Positions 27,370 to 35,832 of a stretch of DNA of 64,000 nucleotides are shown in pieces. Made by a program: the position numbers and the translations under genes. The notes beneath the pieces are model-generated. The model was not told the DNA's origin. It saw only the letters and a list, made by a program, of their open reading frames with translations, and did not search any database. This DNA comes from Streptomyces sp. cf386. Lineage in GTDB: Bacteria; Actinomycetota; Actinomycetes; Streptomycetales; Streptomycetaceae. Where the stretch lies: positions 62,001 to 126,000 of the forward strand of contig NZ_FNHV01000015.1 of NCBI RefSeq assembly GCF_900103585.1, read 5' to 3'. Each line of letters opens with the position of its first letter. Positions within the stretch are counted from its first letter, which is position 1.

Positions 27370-28856
27370 GCGGCAAGCTGTACGGGGTCGGGCTCGGCCC
27401 CGGTGACCCGTCCCTGATGACCGTACGGGCCGTCGAGGTCATCGCCGAGGCGGACGTCATCGCGTACCACAGCGCCCGGCACGGCCGGTCCATCGCCCGC
27501 TCGATCGCGGCGCGGCACATCCGCGCCGACCACATCGAGGAGCGGCTGGTCTATCCGGTCACCACGGAGACCACCGACCACCCCGGCGGCTACAAGGGCG
27601 CCATCGAGGAGTTCTACGCCGAGGCGTCGGCCCGGCTCGCCGAGCACCTCGACGCCGGGCGCACGGTCGCGGTCCTCGCGGAGGGCGATCCGCTCTTCTA
27701 CGGCTCGTACATGCACATGCACAAGCGGCTCGCCGACCGCTACGACACCGAGGTCATCCCCGGTGTCACCTCCGTGTCCGCCGCCGCGGCCCGCCTGGGC
27801 ACCCCGCTCGTCGAGGGCGAGGAGGTGCTGACCATCCTGCCGGGCACGCTGCCCGAGGAGGAGCTGACCGCACGGCTCGCCGCGACGGACGTGGCCGTGG
27901 TGATGAAGCTGGGGCGGACCTTCACCAAGGTGCGCGGCGCGTTCGAGAGTTCGGGGCGGCTGGGCGAGGCGCGGTACGTCGAGCGGGCCACCATGGCCGG
28001 GGAGCGGGTCGGCGAACTGGCGGACGTGGACCCGGAGTCGGTGCCGTACTTCTCGGTGGCCGTGCTGCCCAGCCAGGTCGACGCCGAGCGGCCCGAGGCC
28101 CGGGAGCGGGGCGAGGTCGTCGTGGTCGGCACCGGGCCCGCCGGTCCGTTGTGGCTGACGCCCGAGACGCGGGGTGCGCTCGCCGCCGCCGACGACCTCG
28201 TCGGCTACACCACCTACCTGGACCGGGTGCCGTCGCGTCCCGGGCAGGAGCGGCACGGCTCGGACAACCGGGTCGAGTCGGAGCGGGCCGAGTTCGCGCT
28301 CGATCTGGCCCGGCGGGGGCGGCGGGTCGCGGTCGTCTCCGGCGGTGACCCGGGCGTCTTCGCGATGGCGACGGCCGTCCTGGAGGTCGCCTCGCAGAAG
28401 GAGTACGCGGACATCCCAGTGCGGGTGCTGCCCGGCGTGACCGCGGCCAACGCGGCGGCGGCCCGCGCGGGCGCCCCGCTCGGGCACGACTACGCCACCC
28501 TCTCGCTCTCCGACCGGCTCAAGCCGTGGGAGGTCATCGCCGAACGGCTGCGCGCGGCCGCCTCGGCGGACCTGGTGCTGGCCCTCTACAACCCCGGTTC
28601 CCGCAGCCGCACCTGGCAGGTGGGCAAGGCCCGGGAGCTGCTGCTGGAGCACCGGTCGCCGGACACGCCGGTCGTGGTCGCGCGGGACGTGGGCGGCTCC
28701 GGGGAGCGCGTGCGGATCGTACGGCTGGCCGACCTGGATCCGGCCCAGGTCGACATGCGCACGATCCTGCTGGTCGGGTCCTCGCAGACGCAGGCCGTGC
28801 GGCGCGGGGACGGCGAGGAGATCGTCTGGACCCCTCGCCGGTATCCGGAGGCGTGA
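27366..28856 (+). CDS. cobIJ: Fused precorrin-2 C20- and precorrin-3B C17-methyltransferase CobIJ
   Basis: The 496-residue protein joins two tetrapyrrole methylases. The first (about 1-235, CobI) starts with KLYGVGLGPGDPSLMTVRAVE and has LAEGDPLFYGSYMHMHKRL. The second (about 243-496, CobJ) starts with VVVVGTGPAGPLWLTPE and has VVSGGDPGVFAMATAVLE and LPGVTAANAAAARAGAPLGHD. Each binds S-adenosylmethionine; together they supply the second methylation and the ring-contracting third C-17 methylation. The fusion is common in actinobacteria. The gene converges on the Ni/Co transporter gene with 14 nt between stops. Confidence 0.94.
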   Translation: MSGKLYGVGLGPGDPSLMTVRAVEVIAEADVIAYHSARHGRSIARSIAARHIRADHIEERLVYPVTTETTDHPGGYKGAIEEFYAEASARLAEHLDAGRTVAVLAEGDPLFYGSYMHMHKRLADRYDTEVIPGVTSVSAAAARLGTPLVEGEEVLTILPGTLPEEELTARLAATDVAVVMKLGRTFTKVRGAFESSGRLGEARYVERATMAGERVGELADVDPESVPYFSVAVLPSQVDAERPEARERGEVVVVGTGPAGPLWLTPETRGALAAADDLVGYTTYLDRVPSRPGQERHGSDNRVESERAEFALDLARRGRRVAVVSGGDPGVFAMATAVLEVASQKEYADIPVRVLPGVTAANAAAARAGAPLGHDYATLSLSDRLKPWEVIAERLRAAASADLVLALYNPGSRSRTWQVGKARELLLEHRSPDTPVVVARDVGGSGERVRIVRLADLDPAQVDMRTILLVGSSQTQAVRRGDGEEIVWTPRRYPEA

Positions 28857-28870
28857 GGCGGCGGCGCGGG

Positions 28871-29998
28871 TCAGCTCTCCTCGGCCGAGGCCGCAGCCGC
28901 AGCCGGGGTGGCCTGCGCCAGGCCCGCCGTCCACTTCTCCTCGATGCGGGCCACCTTCCACACCACCAGGGCCACGGCCCAGGTGGCGAAGAACAGCCCG
29001 ACGATGACGTAGCCGATGATGTTGAGGTCGAGACCGGACACCCAGTCCCAGAACGGGCCGTGCAGGTCCGCCTGTTCGGCGATCAGGCCGAGGATCTCGA
29101 CCGTGCCGATGATGAGGGCGACGGCGACGGACAGGCCGGTGATGGTGAGGTTGTAGTAGACCTTGCGGACCGGCTTGGAGAACGCCCAGCCGTAGGCGAA
29201 GTTCATGAACGAGCCATCGATCGTGTCGAGCAGGGACATGCCGGCCGCGAACAGGATCGGCAGGCAGAGGATCGCGTACCAGGGCAGGCCGGAGGCGGCG
29301 CCCGAACCGGCGAGGACGAGCAGGGAGACCTCGGTCGCCGTGTCGAAGCCGAGGCCGAAGAGCATGCCCAGGGGGTACATCTGCCAGGGCTTGGTGATCG
29401 ACTTCATCAGCCGGCCCAGGAGGCGGTTCATGAAGCCCCGGTTGTTGAGCTGCTCCTCCAGGGCGGCCTCGTCGAAGTGGCCGGTGCGCATCTGGCGGAA
29501 GACCTTCCAGATGCCCGCCATGATCACGATGTTGATGATCGCGATGACATAGAGGAAGGTCCCCGAGACCGTCGTACCGATCCAGCCGGTGACGCTGTGG
29601 AGCGTGGAGTCGTCGTTCTGGACCGGCCCGGACAGCGCCTTGACGCCGAGGGAGAGCAGGAAGGCGAGGGCGAAGACGATGGTCGAGTGCCCCAGGGAGA
29701 ACCAGAAGCCGACCGACAGCGGGCGCTGTCCTTCGCTCATCAGCTTCCGGGTGGTGTTGTCGATCGCGGCGATGTGGTCGGCGTCGAACGCGTGCCGCAT
29801 ACCGAGGGTGTAGGCCGTGACACCGATGCCGATCCCGAAGGTCTTCTCCCCCAGGCTGTAGTGCTCCGGGGCGACGAGCACCACCAGTGTGAACCAGCCG
29901 ATGACGTGCAGCGCGAGGATGAACGCGGCCATCCCGCCGAGGCTCGTCCACTCCTTGCGGGTCATCGAGGCGCGGGCGGAAGGAGGAGCGGTGGTCAT
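28871..29998 (-). CDS. HoxN/NicO-type nickel/cobalt transporter
   Basis: The 375-residue membrane protein has about eight hydrophobic segments and the NiCoT signature RHAFDADHIAAIDN in the second, plus LGFDTATEVSLL and GMSLLDTIDGSFMN. Proteins of this family take up Ni2+ and/or Co2+ with high affinity. Lying directly downstream of cobK within the cobalamin genes points to cobalt supply for B12, though nickel cannot be excluded. The ATG at 29998 is preferred; a GTG at 30064 would add 22 residues. It is 110 nt from cobK on the same strand and may share its transcript. No riboswitch was recognised upstream of this gene. Confidence 0.92.
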   Translation of the reverse strand: MTTAPPSARASMTRKEWTSLGGMAAFILALHVIGWFTLVVLVAPEHYSLGEKTFGIGIGVTAYTLGMRHAFDADHIAAIDNTTRKLMSEGQRPLSVGFWFSLGHSTIVFALAFLLSLGVKALSGPVQNDDSTLHSVTGWIGTTVSGTFLYVIAIINIVIMAGIWKVFRQMRTGHFDEAALEEQLNNRGFMNRLLGRLMKSITKPWQMYPLGMLFGLGFDTATEVSLLVLAGSGAASGLPWYAILCLPILFAAGMSLLDTIDGSFMNFAYGWAFSKPVRKVYYNLTITGLSVAVALIIGTVEILGLIAEQADLHGPFWDWVSGLDLNIIGYVIVGLFFATWAVALVVWKVARIEEKWTAGLAQATPAAAAASAEES

Positions 29999-30108
29999 GG
30001 AGACGTGGGCCTTACTTGTCGGCGATCGGCTGTTCTCAGTCGCGCCCTCAAGACTTCTGCGCACTCATTGCAGGTACAAGGTCGTAGCGGCAAAGCCCAC
30101 GTCAGGTT

Positions 30109-30864
30109 TCAGCCAGCAGCCGGGAAAGTGCGCCGGTCCCTGATCCACCGGACCGCTTCTTCCGGCTCCCCCACCACCGGCACCCCTTCGGGAACCGGCG
30201 GCCGGCGGACCACGACCACCGGCAGACCGGCCTCCCGTGCGGCCGTGAGCTTCGGTGCCGTGGCGTCTCCCCCGCTGTCCTTCGTCACGACGACGTCGAC
30301 GCGGTGGCGGCGCAGCAGTTCGCGCTCGCCGTCGAGGGTGAAGGGGCCGCGGTCGAGCAGCACCTCCATGCGGGGCGGGTGCGGGGCCTCGGGCGCGTCG
30401 ACGGAACGGACGAGGAACCACAGGTCGTCCAGGGCGGCGAAGGCTGCCAGGCCCATGCGTCCGGTGGTGAGGAAAACGCGGTGGCCCAGGGTGGGCAGCA
30501 GCGTCGCGGCCTCCTCCAGGGAGCCGACCTCGCGCCAGTCGTCACCGGCTACCGGGACCCAGCCGGGGCGCCGGAGCGCGAGCAGGGGAACATGGGCGGT
30601 GGCGGCGGCCAGCGCCGCGTGGAAACTGATCGTCCCGGCGAAAGGATGGGTGGCGTCGATGAGCGCGTCCACCCGGTGCTCGCCGAGCCACGCGGTCAGC
30701 CCCTCCACACCGCCGAAGCCGCCGATCCGGACCTCGCCCGGGGGCAGTCGGGGGCTGGCCACGCGCCCGGCGAGGGAGCTGGTCAGGGTCAGGCCCGGGG
30801 TCCGGTGGAGCAGTTCGGCGAGGCGGCGGGCTTCCGTGGTCCCGCCAAGAATCAGTACGCGCAT
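30109..30864 (-). CDS. cobK: Precorrin-6A reductase CobK
   Basis: The 251-residue protein matches CobK/CbiJ: RVLILGGTTEARRLAELL at the start, VDALIDATHPFAGTIS, LFLTTGR-like VFLTTGRMGL, and VVTKDSGGDATAPKLTAARE. It reduces precorrin-6A to dihydro-precorrin-6B with NADPH. The ATG at 30864 is chosen because the family begins there; the frame remains open well upstream but that part overlaps cbiD on the other strand. Start codons of cobK and divergent cbiD are only 18 bp apart. Confidence 0.93.
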   Translation of the reverse strand: MRVLILGGTTEARRLAELLHRTPGLTLTSSLAGRVASPRLPPGEVRIGGFGGVEGLTAWLGEHRVDALIDATHPFAGTISFHAALAAATAHVPLLALRRPGWVPVAGDDWREVGSLEEAATLLPTLGHRVFLTTGRMGLAAFAALDDLWFLVRSVDAPEAPHPPRMEVLLDRGPFTLDGERELLRRHRVDVVVTKDSGGDATAPKLTAAREAGLPVVVVRRPPVPEGVPVVGEPEEAVRWIRDRRTFPAAG

Positions 30865-30882
30865 GGAAGTCCAGGTCCGTTC

Positions 30883-32001
30883 ATGAACAGCGAAGTGAAG
30901 GGTGGCCGCAGGGCCCAGCTGGAGCACACCGGCCTGCGGCACGGGTGGACCACCGGCGCCTGTGCGACGGCGGCCACGACGGCCGCGTACACGGCGCTGC
31001 TGACCGGCGAGTTCCCCGACCCGGTGACGATCACGCTGCCGAAGGGGCAGACACCGTCGTTCGCGCTGGCGGCCGAGGAGCTGGGCGACGGGTCCGCGAT
31101 GGCGGGCGTGGTGAAGGACGCGGGCGACGATCCGGACGTCACGCACGGCGCGCTGATCCGGGCCACGGTACGGCGGCTGCCCGCCGGGGCCGGGGTGGTC
31201 TTCAAGGCGGGGCCCGGGGTCGGCACCATCACCCGCCCCGGCCTGCCCCTGCCCGTCGGCGAACCGGCCGTGAATCCCGTCCCCCGCCGGATGATGCGCG
31301 ACCACGTCGCCGAGGTCGCCGCCCGGCACGGCGGCACCGGCGACATCGAGATCACCGTCTCCGTCGACCACGGCGAGGAGATCGCCCGCTCCACCTGGAA
31401 CCCCCGGCTCGGCATCCTGGGCGGCCTGTCCATCCTCGGCACGACCGGGATCGTGGTGCCGTACTCCTGCTCGGCGTGGATCGACTCCATCCGACGGGGC
31501 GTGGACGTGGCGCGGGCCGCGGGGCGTACGCATGTCGCCGGGTGCACGGGGTCGACGTCGGAGAAGACGGTCGTCGCCGAGTACGGCCTGCCCGAGGACG
31601 CCCTGCTCGACATGGGTGACTTCGCCGGCGCCGTGCTGAAGTACATCCGCCGCCACCCCGTCGACCGCCTGACGATCTGCGGCGGCTTCGCCAAGCTCTC
31701 CAAGCTCGCCGCCGGCCACCTCGACCTGCACTCCGCCCGCTCCCAGGTCGACAAGGGCTTCCTCGCCGACCTCGCCCGGCGCGGCGGCGCGAGCGAGGCG
31801 CTGGCCGCCGAGGTGACCGAGGCCAACACCGGGCTCGCCGCGCTCCAGCTGTGCATGGCCGCCGGGGTACCGCTCGGCGACCTGGTCGCCATCACCGCCC
31901 GCGACGAGGCGCTGGGGGTGCTGCGCGGGGCGCCGGTCGCGGTGGACGTCATCTGCATCGACCGGGCGGGGACGGTGGTGGGGCGCAGCACGGTGGCCTG
32001 A
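30883..32001 (+). CDS. cbiD: Cobalt-precorrin-5B C1-methyltransferase CbiD
   Basis: The 372-residue enzyme carries the CbiD hallmark GWTTGACATAATTAAYTAL, VFKAGPGVGTITRPGL, LGILGGLSILGTTGIVVPYS and CGGFAKLSKLAAGHLDLHS. It methylates C-1 and removes the two-carbon fragment, the step done by CobF in the classical aerobic pathway. Its presence beside the oxygen-dependent CobG gives a mixed-pathway gene set, also reported for other actinobacteria. It diverges from cobK with overlapping promoter space and converges on cobM with 22 nt between stops. Confidence 0.94.
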   Translation: MNSEVKGGRRAQLEHTGLRHGWTTGACATAATTAAYTALLTGEFPDPVTITLPKGQTPSFALAAEELGDGSAMAGVVKDAGDDPDVTHGALIRATVRRLPAGAGVVFKAGPGVGTITRPGLPLPVGEPAVNPVPRRMMRDHVAEVAARHGGTGDIEITVSVDHGEEIARSTWNPRLGILGGLSILGTTGIVVPYSCSAWIDSIRRGVDVARAAGRTHVAGCTGSTSEKTVVAEYGLPEDALLDMGDFAGAVLKYIRRHPVDRLTICGGFAKLSKLAAGHLDLHSARSQVDKGFLADLARRGGASEALAAEVTEANTGLAALQLCMAAGVPLGDLVAITARDEALGVLRGAPVAVDVICIDRAGTVVGRSTVA

Positions 32002-32023
32002 CGGTCCATGTCCCGAGTCTCCG

Positions 32024-32773
32024 TCAGCAGACGTGCCGCTCGCGCTCCGTCGAGTACAGGTGGCTGTCCCGGAACTGCTCCGCCCCGAGCGTCCGCCCCA
32101 CCATGATCACGGCCGTGCGCAGCACACCGGCCTCCTTGGTCTTCCCGGCGATCTCGTCGAGGGTGCCGCGGATGATCAGCTCGTCCGGGCGGGAGGCGTA
32201 GGCGACGACCGCGGCGGGGCAGTCGGCGCCGTAGTGCGGGAGGAGTTCGTCGACCACGCGGTCCACGTACCTGGCGGCCAGGTGCAGCACGATCAGCGCA
32301 CCGCTCCGCCCGAGCGTGGCCAGGTCCTCGCCCTCGGGCATGGCGGTGGCCTGCTGGGCGATCCGGGTGAGGATGACGGTCTGGCCGACGGTCGGCACGG
32401 TCAGCTCCCGCTTCAGGGAAGCCGCCGCGGCAGCGAAGGCCGGGACACCCGGGACCACCTCGTACGGCACCCCGGCCGCGTCCAGCCTGCGCATCTGCTC
32501 GGCGACCGCGCTGAACACGGACGGGTCCCCGGAGTGCAGCCGCGCCACGTCGTGCCCCTCCTCGTGGGCGCGCACCAACTCGGCGGTGATCTCGTCCAGG
32601 TTGAGGTTCGCGGTGTCCACCAGGCGGGCGTCCGGCGGACACTCGGCCAGCAGCTCGCGCGGGACCAGGCTGCCCGCGTACAGGCAGACCTGGCAGGCGG
32701 CGAGCCTGCGGGCGCCGCGCACCGTGATCAGGTCGGCGGCACCGGGGCCGGCACCGATGAAGTACACGGTCAT
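32024..32773 (-). CDS. cobM: Precorrin-4 C11-methyltransferase CobM
   Basis: This 249-residue SAM-dependent methylase has the family start TVYFIGAGPGAADLITVRG, the segment CQVCLYAGSLVPRELL, VARLHSGDPSVFSAVAEQ and TVILTRIAQQATAMPEGE. It methylates C-11 of precorrin-4. The ATG at 32773 overlaps the end of cobL by 4 nt, so cobL and cobM are coupled in one minus-strand operon. Confidence 0.94.
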   Translation of the reverse strand: MTVYFIGAGPGAADLITVRGARRLAACQVCLYAGSLVPRELLAECPPDARLVDTANLNLDEITAELVRAHEEGHDVARLHSGDPSVFSAVAEQMRRLDAAGVPYEVVPGVPAFAAAAASLKRELTVPTVGQTVILTRIAQQATAMPEGEDLATLGRSGALIVLHLAARYVDRVVDELLPHYGADCPAAVVAYASRPDELIIRGTLDEIAGKTKEAGVLRTAVIMVGRTLGAEQFRDSHLYSTERERHVC

Positions 32774-34035
32774 CTGTCTGCTCCCGAAGGGGTGTCGAGG
32801 GTTTTCTGTACGGCCCACTGGGTGACCGGCATCGCCTGCCGCCACCCGGTGAATCCGCCCACGGGCACGGCGTGCGCGACGGCGAGCCGCACCAGCTCGC
32901 CGCCGTGGCGCCGGTAGGCGTGCGCGAGCAGCGCCTCGGACTCCAGCGTCACGGTATTGGCCACGAGCCGTCCACCGACCGGCAGCGCCTCCCAGCAGGC
33001 GTCGAGGAGGCCGGGCGCGGTGAGTCCGCCGCCGATGAACACGGCGTCGGGCTGCGGGAGTTCGGCCAGGACGGCGGGCGCGGCACCGGTGACGACCCGC
33101 AGTCCGGGCACGCCGAGCCGGTCGGCGTTTCGGGTGATGCGTTCGGCGCGCACCGGGTCGCGCTCGACGGTGACCGCGCGGCACGACGGGTGGGTGCGCA
33201 TCCACTCGATGGCGATCGAGCCCGATCCGCCGCCGATGTCCCAGAGCAGTTCGCCGGGGGTGGGCGCGAGCGCGCCGAGCGTGGCTGCGCGGATGTGCCG
33301 CTTGGTGAGCTGCCCGTCGTTCTCGTACGCCTCGTCGGGGAGGCCGGGCACGGCGCCGAGGCGAAGGGCGCCGGGGGCGCGTCGGCACTCGACGGCGACG
33401 ATGTTGAGGGGGTCGCCGGCCGGCTGCGGGTCCGGCCAGTCGTCGGCGGTGGTCTCGGCGGTCGTACGTTCCTTCGCGCCGCCGAGTTGTTCCAGCACCC
33501 GCATCCCGCTCGGCCCGAAGCCGCGGTCCCGCAGCAGCGCGGCGACCTCGCCGGGCGTGCCGGCGTCCGCGCTGAGGACGAGGAGCCGTCGGCCGTCGTG
33601 CAGGGCGGCGGCGAGGCGGGCGGCGGGGCGGCCGACGAGGGTGACGACCTCGACGTCCTCCAGCGGCCAGCCGAGGCGGGCGGCGGCGTAGGAGACGGAG
33701 GAGGGGTGGGGCAGGACGCGCAGGGCGTTCGTTTCCTCGGCGAGGGCGCGTCCGATGCCGTAGAACATCGGGTCCCCGCTGGCCGGCACGGCGATCCGGC
33801 GGCCGGCGTGGGTCGCGAGCAGGGCGGGGACCGCGGGGCGCAGCGGTGAGGGCCAGGCGATCCGCTCTCCGGCGCACTGCGGGGGCAGGAGATCCAGCTG
33901 CCGCGGGCCGCCGATGAGGACCTCGGCCTCGCGGAGCGCGGCACGAGAGGTGTCGGGCAGGCCCGCCCAGCCGTCGGCCCCGATCCCGACGACGGTCACG
34001 GCGGTGGTGGTCGGTGCGGGACGTGCGGGGGTCAC
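32770..34035 (-). CDS. cobL: Precorrin-6Y C5,15-methyltransferase (decarboxylating) CobL
   Basis: The 421-residue protein fuses a CbiE-type C5-methylase (residues about 12-205, VTVVGIGADGWAGL and LPHPSSVSYAAARLGWPLEDV) with a CbiT-type C15-methylase/decarboxylase (from about 235, LLWDIGGGSGSIAIEWMR, the SAM loop). It converts precorrin-6B to precorrin-8X. It leads the cobL-cobM operon. Its start lies 156 bp from the divergent TsaD-like gene, with a Nur-like palindrome in between but closer to that gene. Confidence 0.94.
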   Translation of the reverse strand: MTPARPAPTTTAVTVVGIGADGWAGLPDTSRAALREAEVLIGGPRQLDLLPPQCAGERIAWPSPLRPAVPALLATHAGRRIAVPASGDPMFYGIGRALAEETNALRVLPHPSSVSYAAARLGWPLEDVEVVTLVGRPAARLAAALHDGRRLLVLSADAGTPGEVAALLRDRGFGPSGMRVLEQLGGAKERTTAETTADDWPDPQPAGDPLNIVAVECRRAPGALRLGAVPGLPDEAYENDGQLTKRHIRAATLGALAPTPGELLWDIGGGSGSIAIEWMRTHPSCRAVTVERDPVRAERITRNADRLGVPGLRVVTGAAPAVLAELPQPDAVFIGGGLTAPGLLDACWEALPVGGRLVANTVTLESEALLAHAYRRHGGELVRLAVAHAVPVGGFTGWRQAMPVTQWAVQKTLDTPSGADR

Positions 34036-34143
34036 TGCCAGGTACCTCGGGTTTCGGGGGCAACGCTCGGGAGGGGCGACAGGGGCGCACTCTACTGGGC
34101 GACGACCAGCGCACTCTTGCTCGGGTACACATCCACCGGCTCT

Positions 34144-34164
34144 TATTGCACACTTCTTGCAATA
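34144..34164. promoter_or_regulatory. Nur-like box upstream of the TsaD paralogue
   Basis: TATTGCA (34144-34150) and TGCAATA (34158-34164) form a perfect 7-bp inverted repeat with a 7-nt spacer. The core TTGC-N9-GCAA fits the Nur consensus tTGCaa-N5-ttGCAA better than the sodF site does. It ends 27 bp before the TsaD-like start codon and 109 bp from cobL. Confidence 0.6.
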
Positions 34165-34191
34165 GCTTTTCTAGCGCAGGAAGAGGTGGAC

Positions 34192-35241
34192 ATGGGCTAT
34201 CGGATCGTGCTGGGCATCGAGTCGTCCTGTGACGAGACCGGCGCGGGACTGGTCCGGGACGGGCGGCTGCTGGGGCATGCGCTGGCGTCGAGCATGGACG
34301 AGCACGCCCGCTTCGGCGGGGTGGTGCCCGAGATCGCTTCCCGGGCGCACCTGCAAGCCCTGCGCCCGGTGGTCCGGCAGGCGCTGGACGAGGCCGGGCT
34401 GCGGCTGTCCGACATCGGCGCGGTCGCCGTCACCACCGGGCCGGGTCTGTCGGGTGCGCTCCAGGTGGGGCTGGCGGGGGCGAAGGGCATCGCGTACGCC
34501 CTCGGTGTCCCGCTGTACGGCGTCCACCACCTCGCCGGTCACGTCGCCGCCGACACCCTGGAACACGGGCCGCTGCCGAACCCCTGCATGGTGCTGATCG
34601 TCTCCGGCGGCCACACCTCGCTCCTCCTCGTCCGCGATCTGGTCCGCGATCCGATCGTCCACCTCGGGGACACCCTCGACGACGCCGCCGGGGAGTGCTT
34701 CGACAAGGTCGCGCGGGTCTTCGGGCTGCCGTATCCCGGCGGTCCGGCCGTCGACCGGGCGGCGCGCGTGGGAAATCCGGGCTCCGTCGCCTTCCCGCGC
34801 CCACTGCCGGGCTCGTACGACTTCTCCTTCTCGGGGCTCAAGACCGCCGCCGCCCGCTGGGCCGAGGGGCACTCGGGGCGGGAGCTCCCGGTGGCCGACG
34901 GCGCCGCCTCGCTCCAGGAGGCGATCGCGGACGTACTGACCCGCAAGGCCGTGGCCGCGTGTGCCGAGCACGGGGTCGGCACGCTGGTCGTGGTCGGCGG
35001 CGTGGCCGCGAACTCGCGGGTGCGGTCGCTGGCCGAGGAGCGGTGCCGGGCCGCCGGGATCGAGTTGCGCGTACCGCCGCTCGGGCTGTGCACGGACAAC
35101 GGCGCGATGATCGCCGCGGTCGGCGACCTCCTCGTCCGGGCCTGGGCCGAACCGGCGCCCCTGAATGTGTCGATCGACCCGTCGGCACCTCTGGAGCACG
35201 CCGCGCTGCAACCGGGGGCGGCCCTGGCTGGTGTGGCCTGA
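34192..35241 (+). CDS. tsaD: TsaD/Kae1/YgjD family protein, probable second paralogue
   Basis: The 349-residue protein is a full-length member of the TsaD family, which transfers threonylcarbamoyl to A37 of ANN-decoding tRNAs. Visible are LGIESSCDETGAGLV, the metal-binding histidines in YGVHHLAGHVAAD, IVSGGHTSLLLV, DDAAGECFDKVARVFGLPYPGGP and LCTDNGAMIAAVGD. Streptomyces normally has its main tsaD with tsaB/rimI elsewhere; here the neighbours are cobalamin genes and a GNAT enzyme. The sequence also differs from the standard streptomycete TsaD and lacks its His-rich tail. It is therefore probably a paralogue, possibly a metal-limitation version, given the Nur-like palindrome just upstream. GAGGTGG precedes the ATG. 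Confidence 0.85.
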   Translation: MGYRIVLGIESSCDETGAGLVRDGRLLGHALASSMDEHARFGGVVPEIASRAHLQALRPVVRQALDEAGLRLSDIGAVAVTTGPGLSGALQVGLAGAKGIAYALGVPLYGVHHLAGHVAADTLEHGPLPNPCMVLIVSGGHTSLLLVRDLVRDPIVHLGDTLDDAAGECFDKVARVFGLPYPGGPAVDRAARVGNPGSVAFPRPLPGSYDFSFSGLKTAAARWAEGHSGRELPVADGAASLQEAIADVLTRKAVAACAEHGVGTLVVVGGVAANSRVRSLAEERCRAAGIELRVPPLGLCTDNGAMIAAVGDLLVRAWAEPAPLNVSIDPSAPLEHAALQPGAALAGVA

Positions 35242-35807
35242 TGGACATCAGGATCTTCAGGAACGCCGAACTCCTCGCCCACACCACCACCCTGCGCTCC
35301 GTCTACGTCGACGCCTTCTGCGTCCCACCCTGGAACGAGGACGAGGAAAAGGCGGAGGAGTTCGCCGGACGGCTCCGGGTGAACGTACGGCGTCCCGGCT
35401 TCACCGCCGCGCTCGCCTTCGCCGGCGCGGAGGTCATCGGCTTCGCCACGGCCTGGACCACCCTCGCGCCCTTCCCCACCGACCGCTGCTACCCCCAGGC
35501 CGCCGCCGGTCTCGGCCCCGAGCGCACCGTCGACTGGCTGTGCGGCGCCCGCGAGACGGACGAACTCGCCGTCCGCGCCGACGCCCAGGGATCCGGCCTG
35601 GCCGCCGACCTCCTGGCAGCGGTCACCGAGGACGCCCCCAAAGGCCGCTCCTGGCTGCTGACCTCCGTCCGGTCGCCTCGCGCCCTGTCCTTCTACCACC
35701 GCCAGGGCTGGACCCAGGCCACCCACCCCTCCCCCGACGGCACGGGCATCGTCGTCTTCCTCGGCCCCCGTCACCCCGCCCGGCCCCTGGCCGCGCAACC
35801 CCGGTAA
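35241..35807 (+). CDS. GNAT family N-acetyltransferase
   Basis: This 188-residue protein fits the GNAT fold: a central AALAFAGAEVIGFATAWTTL strand pair, ETDELAVRADAQGSGLAADLLAAV as the acetyl-CoA pyrophosphate loop (Q/R-x-x-G-x-A/G variant), and SPRALSFYHRQGW near the end. The ATG overlaps the stop of the TsaD-like gene by one base (TGATG), so translation is coupled. Standard tsaD operons often carry the ribosomal acetyltransferase RimI; this protein is not an obvious RimI, but the pairing copies that arrangement. Substrate unknown. Confidence 0.85.
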   Translation: MDIRIFRNAELLAHTTTLRSVYVDAFCVPPWNEDEEKAEEFAGRLRVNVRRPGFTAALAFAGAEVIGFATAWTTLAPFPTDRCYPQAAAGLGPERTVDWLCGARETDELAVRADAQGSGLAADLLAAVTEDAPKGRSWLLTSVRSPRALSFYHRQGWTQATHPSPDGTGIVVFLGPRHPARPLAAQPR

Positions 35808-35832
35808 GCAACCGGAGCCCTAGGCTTTCGGC

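Noticed and set aside
30061..30085. TTGC near the Ni/Co transporter start as a further Nur box
   Set aside because: The second half GCAA is not at the required 9-nt spacing.
34036..34143. Possible third cobalamin riboswitch ahead of cobL
   Set aside because: None of the conserved aptamer segments (GCCACTG-type core, AATCCGGC loop) is present on either strand.
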